Shown piece after piece: positions 53,158 to 61,044 of a stretch of 64,000 nucleotides of DNA. Under the pieces are notes generated by a model. The model did no database searches. It was not told where the DNA came from and saw nothing but the letters and a program-made list of their open reading frames with translations. Position 1 is the stretch's first letter. Every line of letters starts with the position of its first letter. The position numbers were made by a program, and so were the translations under genes. The stretch comes from Clostridium beijerinckii (GTDB lineage: Bacteria > Bacillota > Clostridia > Clostridiales > Clostridiaceae), in contig CP029329.1 of NCBI GenBank assembly GCA_003129525.1, positions 3,270,501 through 3,334,500 on the forward strand, written 5' to 3'.

Positions 53158-53704
53158 TTTTAAATCCCCTCTTTAATTTACCTTTTACTTTTTTTACATT
53201 TTCTGATATCACCTTAAGTACATGATTAATCTTATTTATTTGTAGCCTATTTCCTGATAGTGAAAACTCGAAATCAAAGAAAAGGCCTACTATATATAAA
53301 GGAATAACTATTCCAAAGGCGAATATTAATAACACTATAATCACTGTAACAGGAATCTTAAGAAATATCTTATTCTCTTTCTTTATTTCAAAAAAAATAT
53401 TATTGCATGTGTCTATTATTCTGCATACTTTTACAAAAATTCCTTCAAATCCATTATCCTTTTTGGTATTATTATAATTATTCCCTCTATTCTTATTATT
53501 AGTTACCAAGCTATTTTTATGATTTTCCTTATATTCATTAGTATAAAAGATACTAACAGAAGGCTTTTGAACTTTACCTTTTTCTTCTAAATAAACAAAT
53601 GCATCTAGAATGTCCCAGTTTGACTTCTCAAGCGCAATTTTTGCTTCTTCATAACTTACATTAGCTTCGTTTTTTAATTTTTCTACAAGCTTATAATCTT
53701 CCAT
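53150..53704 (-). CDS. UBA-like (DUF4342-type) membrane protein B
   Basis: N-terminal UBA-like three-helix segment (LVEKLKNEANVSYEEAKIAL, EKSNWDILDAFVYLEEKGKV), a polar linker, then a hydrophobic segment (IFLKIPVTVIIVLLIFAFGI). Same layout as the protein at 53831. ATG at 53704 follows GGGGGTT; the frame may open at 53722. It overlaps the response regulator start. Confidence 0.8.
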   Translation of the reverse strand: MEDYKLVEKLKNEANVSYEEAKIALEKSNWDILDAFVYLEEKGKVQKPSVSIFYTNEYKENHKNSLVTNNKNRGNNYNNTKKDNGFEGIFVKVCRIIDTCNNIFFEIKKENKIFLKIPVTVIIVLLIFAFGIVIPLYIVGLFFDFEFSLSGNRLQINKINHVLKVISENVKKVKGKLKRGFKNG

Positions 53705-53830
53705 AGTAACCCCCATATCCATAGTATCGGATAAATTATACCATTTAATCTAATGTTTTTATATATTTAACCTACAAAATAAGAGGCTTTGAATAATTTC
53801 AAAACCTCTAATACTCTACCTGTAAATTAA

Positions 53831-54376
53831 TTAACAACCTTTATATCCTTCTTTAAAATCATCTTTGATGTTATCTGCTGATTCTGAAGCTTTATCCAAA
53901 ATATCATTAACTTTCTTAGTATTAATATCAGGACCTGCTATTGAGTATCTATATCCTAAAAATAAACCAACTACTAACAATATTGCAACAGGCCAAAATC
54001 CAATTATTAGCAAAAGTGCTGATATTGTAAGTGATATCTTTATTGGTTTTTTATTTTCTTTTCTCGCTTCAAAATAGTTTTCATTTCCTTTGCTGATAAC
54101 CTTCCCTATAAACTTAAATACTCTACCAATAATTTCTCCAATACCTCCACTTTTCTTTTTATGATTTTCCTTATTTTCTTTTTTATTTTCTTCTTTGCTT
54201 TCTACTGCCACTTCTATAACAGTATTAGCTTCATTATTTTCAACTTTTCCTTGTCTTTCTAAATAAATTATAGAATCTAGAAGATCCCAATCACATTCTT
54301 GTAATACTTTCTCTGCTTCTTCATAACTTACATTAGTCTTTTCCATTAAAACTTTAATCATTTCATTTCTTTCCAT
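53831..54376 (-). CDS. UBA-like (DUF4342-type) membrane protein A
   Basis: A 181-residue protein behind GGAGGATG. UBA/TS-N-like N-terminus (IKVLMEKTNVSYEEAEKVLQ, ECDWDLLDSIIYLERQGKVE), charged linker, then two hydrophobic stretches (ISLTISALLLIIGFWPVAIL, LVVGLFLGYRYSIAG). First gene of the two-component operon, 127 bases upstream of its paralog. The family may control the kinase, an inference from linkage. Confidence 0.8.
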   Translation of the reverse strand: MERNEMIKVLMEKTNVSYEEAEKVLQECDWDLLDSIIYLERQGKVENNEANTVIEVAVESKEENKKENKENHKKKSGGIGEIIGRVFKFIGKVISKGNENYFEARKENKKPIKISLTISALLLIIGFWPVAILLVVGLFLGYRYSIAGPDINTKKVNDILDKASESADNIKDDFKEGYKGC

Positions 54377-54594
54377 TTAAATCATCCTCCATAACTTTTT
54401 ATAAACTTATCATGCTTATATAATACTTAGAGAAAATTAATCTAAAATATAAGAAAGATTAAAATTAGATTAAAATTACATGATTTTTTCTAGTTATATG
54501 AATTTCTTATTGTATGAGTAATGAGAAGTTTTCTTTGTAGTGAATAAAATGATCTTATAGCAGTTAAACACGCTTTTAGAATTAATTATAAAGA

Positions 54595-54632
54595 AATACC
54601 ACAAAATTCATTTCTGAATAATGTGATATTTC
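54595..54632. terminator. Conserved hairpin repeat, copy E
   Basis: AAATACCACAAAATTCA / TGAATAATGTGATATTTC, 30 bases past the stop of the AraC-type gene on the minus strand. Core nearly identical to copies B, C and D. Confidence 0.75.
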
Positions 54633-54661
54633 TATTGGTTCTTTATTTTTACTTGTTTATA

Positions 54662-55537
54662 CTAGTACTTCTTTATAACCGGTATCCATATTTCGCTTTT
54701 AAAAGTTGGTGAAGTTACATCTTTATTCTCATTCCATAAGATTTCTGGTCCTTGTTTTTGTTCATAGTTTGAAGATGGAAACCATTCAGAATAGATGCGC
54801 CCCCAGACATTTTGCAACGTATCTGGAAATGGCCCTACTGCTTCAAATACTGCCCATGTTGATGCGGCAACTTCAAGTTTTGATAAATTATCTTGGCACT
54901 CTTTTGTCGTTGCTACACCTATATAATGGTCAAGTTCTCCTTTTTCTTCCATTCGCTCTTCTGAAAAATTTAAAGATGCACTTATTAGTCCCCTTGGTTC
55001 TATATTTGATAATCCTTTCAATTCATTAATTTTTTCAATAGTTAAGCTTTGCCACATTTTAGCAATTTCTGGATTTACTCCATTAAAAATTATAGGTACC
55101 CTTTTTTTTATGCCAATTATGCAAAATGCTTCTTTCTCTTCAATTCTATAGTTCATTTCATTTCCTCCTTCAATTGATAATCGAAAGGTCATTGGTGGAT
55201 AGGCTTTTAATGATTTTCCATTATATCGAGCCTCTGATGGAGTTATTCCATGCAAATTTTGAAATGCTCTTGTAAAAGAATCTGCTGACTTGTAACCATA
55301 CTTAACAGCCAAGTCAATTATTCTTATATTTCTATTATTAAGTTCAAACGCTGCTAATGTAAGACGTCTCCTACGAATGTACTCAGACAGCGAAACACCT
55401 GCAAGAAAAGAAAACATTCTTTGAAAATGATATTCTGAACAAAATGCTAATCTTGCTACTTTTTTCAAATCAACTTCACCATCAAGATTTTCTTCAATAT
55501 AATTTAATGCTTCATTCATTTTTTTCAACGAATCCAT
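54662..55537 (-). CDS. AraC-family regulator with GyrI-like effector domain
   Basis: A 291-residue protein behind AAAGGAGGG. Residues about 1-110 are the AraC double HTH ([40 protein letters not shown] ... [20 protein letters not shown]). Residues 125-291 are a GyrI-like small-molecule-binding domain ([49 protein letters not shown]). It resembles Rob- and BltR-type multidrug-sensing regulators; the effector is unknown. Confidence 0.93.
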   Translation of the reverse strand: MDSLKKMNEALNYIEENLDGEVDLKKVARLAFCSEYHFQRMFSFLAGVSLSEYIRRRRLTLAAFELNNRNIRIIDLAVKYGYKSADSFTRAFQNLHGITPSEARYNGKSLKAYPPMTFRLSIEGGNEMNYRIEEKEAFCIIGIKKRVPIIFNGVNPEIAKMWQSLTIEKINELKGLSNIEPRGLISASLNFSEERMEEKGELDHYIGVATTKECQDNLSKLEVAASTWAVFEAVGPFPDTLQNVWGRIYSEWFPSSNYEQKQGPEILWNENKDVTSPTFKSEIWIPVIKKY

Positions 55538-55999
55538 TTAGTAACCCTCCTTTCATCAATATAATATCAGAAATTATATTGATCTATCCGACTATTCTTG
55601 CACAATTATGTAGGATTAATTCATCACACCACTTATATAAAATGAACACCCATTAATATGCATTATCTTACAATATTATTAATCATTTATATATATTATA
55701 AATGATATATTTGATATTATTCAATTTTCAAATAACATTACTTTAATAAATGCTACACACTTTTTTATTGCTTATCAATCATTAAAATTGAAATTAAAAA
55801 AATTACTTGTTTTTCACAACTTAAATTTACAAATATTTTTTTTTAAAAAATTCTCTTGAAAAAAATCAAAAATTCCTTTATACTAATAGTATAAAAATAT
55901 TTAGCGCGTATAATTGTTCAGCGTGAAATCAAGTAATTGGTTTCACGCTTTGTTTTTTGCGTAAATATTTTAAATTACTAAGAAAAGAGGATATGAAGT
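55538..55999 (+). promoter_or_regulatory. Promoter and structured leader of the DUF2798 gene
   Basis: TTGAAA (55856-55861), a 17-base spacer and TATACT (55879-55884) form a strong promoter on the plus strand. The leader then has an outer stem (AAATATTTAGCGC / GCGTAAATATTT) enclosing a terminator-like hairpin at 55921-55948 (GCGTGAAA / TTTCACGC) followed by TTTGTTTTTT. The rest of the gap is AT-rich without a gene. Confidence 0.55.
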
Positions 56000-56491
56000 A
56001 TGGAATATTACATGAAATTGCCAAGAAATAATAAGGAGTTTGCGTTATTTATGGCAGTTATTTCAATTATATCAGTGAATATAATTGCACCATTGATTAC
56101 TTGTTTTGAAGTTGGCTTTCATATGTATGTATGGGCAGATGCAATAAAAATAATTCCTTTTATTTGGATTTGCGTGATTGCCTTAGTTTTAATCACATAT
56201 AAACCTGCTGAATGGTTAACGTCTAAAATAGTAGAGAAGGACGACAGTTTTAGCTCGCATATTGTTATAAATATTTTATGTACGGTATTTTTGATGTCAA
56301 TATTTTTGACTGTAATTGGTACATGGGTAGGAAGCAGGCAAGTTAGCATGGAGCCAATTCGTATGTTTTTTTATAAGTGGCCACGTAATTTTGCAATTTC
56401 CTTTGCAATAGAGTCATTAATTGCACAGCCAATAGCAAGAGCAGTTATGTTCAAAATTCATCAGCTTAAAGATACTGAAAGTATCTACTAA
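56000..56491 (+). CDS. DUF2798 membrane protein
   Basis: A 163-residue protein with four membrane helices in two DUF2798 repeats (LFMAVISIISVNIIAPLITC, AIKIIPFIWICVIALVLITY; NILCTVFLMSIFLTVIGTWV, NFAISFAIESLIAQPIARAV). The start follows AAGAGGATATGAAGT; another ATG lies four codons on. A GACTGC hairpin terminates the gene. Function unknown. Confidence 0.85.
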   Translation: MEYYMKLPRNNKEFALFMAVISIISVNIIAPLITCFEVGFHMYVWADAIKIIPFIWICVIALVLITYKPAEWLTSKIVEKDDSFSSHIVINILCTVFLMSIFLTVIGTWVGSRQVSMEPIRMFFYKWPRNFAISFAIESLIAQPIARAVMFKIHQLKDTESIY

Positions 56492-56500
56492 AAGTGATTA

Positions 56501-56524
56501 GACTGCTTCGGCAGTCTTTTTATT
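56501..56524 (+). terminator. UUCG-capped terminator
   Basis: GACTGC TTCG GCAGTC followed by TTTTTATT. Confidence 0.9.
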
Positions 56525-56538
56525 ATCTATGGAAATTA

Positions 56539-56799
56539 CTATTTACCTTTATGCCAATTATAAAAATCTTTTAGGTCTGCTTTACGTTCCTGTGGTAATG
56601 CCGTTTTCTTAACACCGTGAATTGCACCTTCTAGTGCTAATAATCTATGGATGCACGCAGAAGCATCAATTTCTTGTATTTTCAGCCACGCCTGTTCTGC
56701 ACCAATATCTTTTAATTCATCATAAGTAAATATACCTACATTATTCAACTGTCTTTCAACTTCTTCTCCGATATTAGGTAGTTTTGATAATTCTCCCAT
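56539..56799 (-). CDS. TfoX C-terminal domain protein
   Basis: An 86-residue protein, MGELSKLPNIGEEVERQLNN, VGIFTYDELKDIGAEQAWLK, HRLLALEGAIHGVKKTALPQ. It is the free-standing TfoX C-terminal helix-hairpin-helix domain, widespread in Firmicutes and usually without a role in competence. ATG at 56799 has AAGGAAG 7 bases upstream, so the longer frame to 56901 is not used. Confidence 0.92.
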   Translation of the reverse strand: MGELSKLPNIGEEVERQLNNVGIFTYDELKDIGAEQAWLKIQEIDASACIHRLLALEGAIHGVKKTALPQERKADLKDFYNWHKGK

Positions 56800-56818
56800 A
56801 ATGAAACTTCCTTTCAAC

Positions 56819-57028
56819 TTACCATTTATACTTTTGTTTATTATAACATATTTTGTAACTATAACCCATTCTGTTTTTTGTCTCATTTGCAATTTCTTCA
56901 ACAGTTGCTTGTCCTAAAGCAATTTTATGAGAGCCCATCGCTGAGTTTCCTGATATCCTTAAATTCACCACCCCAAAGGTTTCCTGTAAAGCATTTTTAA
57001 TTGCAATTAGTTTTATTTTTGGAATCAT
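56819..57028 (-). CDS. Uncharacterised small protein, 69 aa
   Basis: AAGGTGG precedes the ATG by 8 bases. Reads MIPKIKLIAIKNALQETFGV, VNLRISGNSAMGSHKIALGQ, ATVEEIANETKNRMGYSYKI. A compact alpha/beta pattern; no family recognised. It lies 19 bases before the TfoX-C gene and is probably co-transcribed. Confidence 0.65.
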   Translation of the reverse strand: MIPKIKLIAIKNALQETFGVVNLRISGNSAMGSHKIALGQATVEEIANETKNRMGYSYKICYNKQKYKW

Positions 57029-57196
57029 ATATTTTCCACCTTAATTAAGCTAATTTTATTTATAAATCTAAATTTAATAATTTCCCTTGTAGAATAGTTT
57101 TCTAAACAATATTTGAAAGTGCTCCTTGTTATCTCTATATATGTTAATTAGAGTATTTCCAGAGTCCGAAGGTCTCAGGTTGCTATAAATATCATA

Positions 57197-58345
57197 TTAA
57201 TTCCCCATTTGATTTATCATCATTTTAGCATTTGAAACGTAATTTGATTTTGGATAATTATCTGTTACTTGCTTAAAATATATAAGAGCATTTGCATTAT
57301 CATTTGTTTCCTTATAACACATCCCTATCTGAAATAAAATCCATGGCATAAGGTCTAAATTAGGATCAATTTCTGAAGCTATTTTTAATTTGGGCAGTGC
57401 TTCAATATAATTCTTTTGTTTATATAGATTATTCCCTTGGTTGTATATGGTCCATAATACATTTGGTTTTAAATCTTGCCACAACTTATCAAATTTCAGT
57501 TTTGTTTCGTCATCAAAATTCATACTTTTCATACTTATTAAAGTGCTAGCAGCTTTCTCATAATTTCCATCCTTAAAGGATTTTTCAACATCATCTAACA
57601 TACTTACAATATTACTTTTATAACTATCTAATTCCAACTTAGTATCTTCTGAATCCTTTTGGGCATTTTCATAATCTACATGAGCTATATTATTTTCTTT
57701 TGATGAAGTTTCATCTTCATCCAAATTTTTATCTGTTGTTTCCTCAAAATCGGCTATTTTATTATTGGCTCGAAATTTTCCCATAACATCTTGAACGTTT
57801 GAAGGAAACTTTGTTAAAACTCTCTTAATAGTTAGTGGATAGAAGTAATTTATGCTTACTCCTGCTATAACAATAATAATAATAATAATAATTAACAAGC
57901 TTATAATAATCTTTCTTTTTGAGCGTTTTACCACAATAGGTTGTTTCTTTTTATTGTTAAAAATATAATTATCTTCTATAGTATTAATATTTTTAATCAT
58001 AGATTTTTCAATTATTAAACTTTGCATATATTCATTTGCTAATTCATTGTATATTAAATCTTTAGCAAGCTTTCTAAAGACTTTTTCTGCTTTTTTATAT
58101 TCTTTCATATTAACATAACATAATCCTGTAAGTTTAATGGCTTCTGAAAAACCTTTATTATAGGACAAAGCTCTTTTTAAGTCATTTATAGCTAACTCTA
58201 AGTCACCTTTTTTTATCCCTCTTATGGCCATATTATATAAAACAATTGAATTTTTAATACTATCATCGATTTTATATCGGTTTAATTCCATTTCTTTTAT
58301 ATTGATTGGTTGTACCCTTTTCATTTCCAAATCAAAATTAATCAA
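57197..58345 (-). CDS. Membrane-anchored tetratricopeptide-repeat protein
   Basis: A 382-residue protein. Two cytosolic TPRs (IKKGDLELAINDLKRALSYN, KGFSEAIKLTGLCYVNMKEY), one transmembrane segment of Ile repeats (LLIIIIIIIVIAGVSINYFY; the DNA is a TAA/TTA-type run), then an outside region with coiled coil and two more TPRs (YIEALPKLKIASEIDPNLDL, ETNDNANALIYFKQVTDNYP). The TTG at 58345 has GGGGGG 6 bases upstream. It may scaffold envelope proteins. Confidence 0.8.
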   Translation of the reverse strand: MINFDLEMKRVQPINIKEMELNRYKIDDSIKNSIVLYNMAIRGIKKGDLELAINDLKRALSYNKGFSEAIKLTGLCYVNMKEYKKAEKVFRKLAKDLIYNELANEYMQSLIIEKSMIKNINTIEDNYIFNNKKKQPIVVKRSKRKIIISLLIIIIIIIVIAGVSINYFYPLTIKRVLTKFPSNVQDVMGKFRANNKIADFEETTDKNLDEDETSSKENNIAHVDYENAQKDSEDTKLELDSYKSNIVSMLDDVEKSFKDGNYEKAASTLISMKSMNFDDETKLKFDKLWQDLKPNVLWTIYNQGNNLYKQKNYIEALPKLKIASEIDPNLDLMPWILFQIGMCYKETNDNANALIYFKQVTDNYPKSNYVSNAKMMINQMGN

Positions 58346-58597
58346 ATAATTCCCCCCTAAAATTCTACATATTAGCATAGTGATTTTTAATCCAATGTGT
58401 TAATTCTATTAAATAAATAATATGTGCAATTAAAGTTCAATTAACATCTACATACACATCTTAGCAAATCATGTCATAAAATTCAATAAAAAGTCCTATT
58501 ACCAAAAACTAAACTTTTAGTAATCTGTATCATTTATTCTTACAATGTACAATAGAATTAAATATAGAAATGAGTATAAATGTGAGCTGATAGAATA

Positions 58598-60226
58598 ATG
58601 AAAATAGCCATATACAGTCGTAAATCAATATTTACTGGTAAAGGTGACTCTATAGAAAATCAAATTTCAATGTGTCAGGAATACATATCTTCTAAACTCG
58701 GAAAAAATGTTGAAATTTCAGTATACGAAGATGAAGGTTTTACTGGTAAAAATACTAATAGACCAGAATTCCAAAGGCTTATGAAAGATATTAAAAATAA
58801 AAAAGTAGATAGAATAGTATGTTATAAGCTTGATAGAATTGGTAGAAGTGTAGCTCAACTTTCAAATATGTTTGAAATGCTAGATCAATATAATTGTTCA
58901 TTTACAAGTATTACAGAACAGCAATTTGATACTACAACGCCTATGGGCAGAGCTATGATAAATATAGCTAGTACTTTTGCTCAACTTGAACGTGAACAGC
59001 TAGCGGAACGTGTTAGAGATAATATGCTTCAGTTAGCTAAGTCTGGAAGATGGCTTGGAGGGCAATCCCCTCTTGGATTTACTCCTGAGAAAATCATCTA
59101 TATAGATGAAGAAATGAAAGAAAGAACTTTAATGAAACTTACACCAGATGAAGAAGAATTAAATATTATAAGGTTTATCTTTAAAGCTTATTTAGAAGAA
59201 CATTCAATAAATGAAGTTACAAGGCAATTAAATGTCAAATGTGTTAAGGGTAAAAATGGTGGAGATTTTGATACTACACAGGTTAGAAGAATGCTCAGAA
59301 ATCCACTTTACGTTAAATCTGATGAAAGTACACATAACTATTTAAATAACATTGGAACAAATGTATATGGAGAATATAATGGAAACGGGTATTTAACTTA
59401 CAATAAGAAAAAACAAACTACCATTGGCAGAAATTTCGAAGAATGGATTGTTGCTGTTAGCAAACATAAAGGAGTAATAAATTCTGAAGAATGGCTAAAA
59501 GTACAAATTATATTAGATAAAAATAAATCTAAACAATCTATAAGACTCGGAACTGGGAATAGTAATAATGCATGTTTATCTGGAGTATTAAAATGCGCTA
59601 AATGTGGATCTAATATGATAGTAAAGCATGGGCACCCTTCTAAGGTTAATGCTTATACAAAATACGATTATTATGTATGTAGTAATAAGCAAAATAAATA
59701 TGTAGATAGATGTGATAATCCAAATATAAGAGTAGATAAATTAGATTCAATAGTTACTTCTGAAATTAAAGCTTATAACAAAGAACTATTGATTGATGAA
59801 CTTACAAAATCTTTAACCAATAATGATACAACACTTGAAAATGAACAAATTAAAGAACTTAACTCACAAATTAAAGGGAAGAAACTAGCATCTTCTAATT
59901 TAGTAAAACAACTTTCATTAGCTCCAAATGATGATGTTGCTAGTATTATTATGAATGAAATATCTTCTATTAGTTATGAAATTAAAGAACTAGAAAGTGA
60001 TTTAAATAATATAGAATTTGATAAAAATGAAATTGTAAATCAAACTGTAAATTTAGAATTGATAATAAACTCGCTTAAACATTTTAATGAAAATATAGAT
60101 ACAGTAAATGATATTTCTAAAAAGAGAATGTTAATACAATCTATTGCTAGTAAAATTTTATGGGATGGAGATAATTATATATCCACAGTAAAAATCTTAG
60201 GTATGGATGCTTCTAAAAAGAAATAA
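58598..60226 (+). CDS. Large serine recombinase
   Basis: A 542-residue serine integrase: resolvase domain with catalytic Ser in IAIYSRKS, EDEGFTGKNTNRPEFQRLM, ERAELAERVRDNM-like region (REQLAERVRDNMLQLAKSGR), recombinase domain (PLGFTPEKI ... LNVKCVKGKNGGDFDTTQVR), zinc ribbon (CLSGVLKCAKCGSNM ... DRCDNP) and C-terminal coiled coil. It ends 40 bases before a CotJC-like gene fragment, so the attachment site lies there. Such recombinases excise elements from sporulation or other genes. Confidence 0.95.
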   Translation: MKIAIYSRKSIFTGKGDSIENQISMCQEYISSKLGKNVEISVYEDEGFTGKNTNRPEFQRLMKDIKNKKVDRIVCYKLDRIGRSVAQLSNMFEMLDQYNCSFTSITEQQFDTTTPMGRAMINIASTFAQLEREQLAERVRDNMLQLAKSGRWLGGQSPLGFTPEKIIYIDEEMKERTLMKLTPDEEELNIIRFIFKAYLEEHSINEVTRQLNVKCVKGKNGGDFDTTQVRRMLRNPLYVKSDESTHNYLNNIGTNVYGEYNGNGYLTYNKKKQTTIGRNFEEWIVAVSKHKGVINSEEWLKVQIILDKNKSKQSIRLGTGNSNNACLSGVLKCAKCGSNMIVKHGHPSKVNAYTKYDYYVCSNKQNKYVDRCDNPNIRVDKLDSIVTSEIKAYNKELLIDELTKSLTNNDTTLENEQIKELNSQIKGKKLASSNLVKQLSLAPNDDVASIIMNEISSISYEIKELESDLNNIEFDKNEIVNQTVNLELIINSLKHFNENIDTVNDISKKRMLIQSIASKILWDGDNYISTVKILGMDASKKK

Positions 60227-60265
60227 TAACTCCTTTCTTTCTAGTGCCTAATTTATCGTCATATA

Positions 60266-60511
60266 GTGGGACAAGGAAACCCATGGACCGCAACTTATAT
60301 TCAAGCAAAAGGCGATGTAATTGCAGATTTACATGAAGATATGGCTGCTGAACAAAAAGCACGAGCAACTTATGAGAATTTAATCCACTTAACTGATGAA
60401 CAAGATATTAAAGAAATATTGAAATTCTTAAGAGAAAGAGAAGTTGTTCATTATCAAAGATTTGGAGAATGCTTAGATCATGTTCAAGATGCTGTATGTA
60501 TGAAGAAATAG
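60266..60511 (+). pseudogene. 3' fragment of a CotJC-like manganese catalase gene
   Basis: GTG at 60266 without a ribosome binding site; the frame reads GNPWTATYIQAKGDVIADLH, EDMAAEQKARATYENLIHLT, REREVVHYQRFGECLDH, the second half of spore-coat CotJC/Mn-catalase proteins with ferritin-like metal residues (EDMAAE, REREVVHYQ). About 115 N-terminal residues are missing. The break is at the serine recombinase, so the gene is split by the inserted element and its 5' part should lie at the other end. Confidence 0.8.
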
Positions 60512-60558
60512 TTCTTAATTATTTAGTATAATATATAACAATATTATATAAATAGAAG

Positions 60559-60597
60559 ACTGCCTCAAAATGATAGATATTATCACTTTGAGGCAGT
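60559..60597 (+). terminator. Terminator after the cotJC fragment
   Basis: ACTGCCTCAAAATGATA / TATCACTTTGAGGCAGT around a short loop, followed by TCTTATATTTT. Confidence 0.85.
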
Positions 60598-60621
60598 TCT
60601 TATATTTTACTATATTTAATA

Positions 60622-60786
60622 TTATCCAATTTGTTTTTCTAATTCTTCTAAATCGCTTATGACCATATTTATAACGTCTATCTTAGATTTAGCATATTCA
60701 TTTTTAGGCAACCATTTTAATCCATTTTCTAATGATTCCTTTGTACTCTTGTATTCTTTTAATAATTGCTTTATGTTTTCAATCAT
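60622..60786 (-). CDS. Small helical protein, 54 aa
   Basis: ATG follows AAGGAGAAG...AAAGGT. Reads MIENIKQLLKEYKSTKESLE, NGLKWLPKNEYAKSKIDVIN, MVISDLEELEKQIG. Two amphipathic helices; no family recognised. Confidence 0.65.
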   Translation of the reverse strand: MIENIKQLLKEYKSTKESLENGLKWLPKNEYAKSKIDVINMVISDLEELEKQIG

Positions 60787-61044
60787 ACCTTTAATACTTC
60801 TCCTTCTTTTTTGAATCTTTTAGAATAACTGCATTTCAATATTCCTCAATTATTTGCCATTATAAATATATTATATCCTTTACCTAAAGGAATAATACCA
60901 ATTTTATTAATTTTCCCCATTCCCATATTATACCATATAATTAATCTAATCTTAATACAATTTTAAAATTTATTATAGGAAAACATATCAATGCCTTAAA
61001 TTAAAATTATTAATAATAAAATTCAAAAAACGGAATATACTTTT

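Noticed and set aside
57868-57895. TAA/AAT trinucleotide run
   Set aside because: It codes for the Ile-rich transmembrane segment of the TPR protein; a plain codon repeat rather than a separate repeat element.
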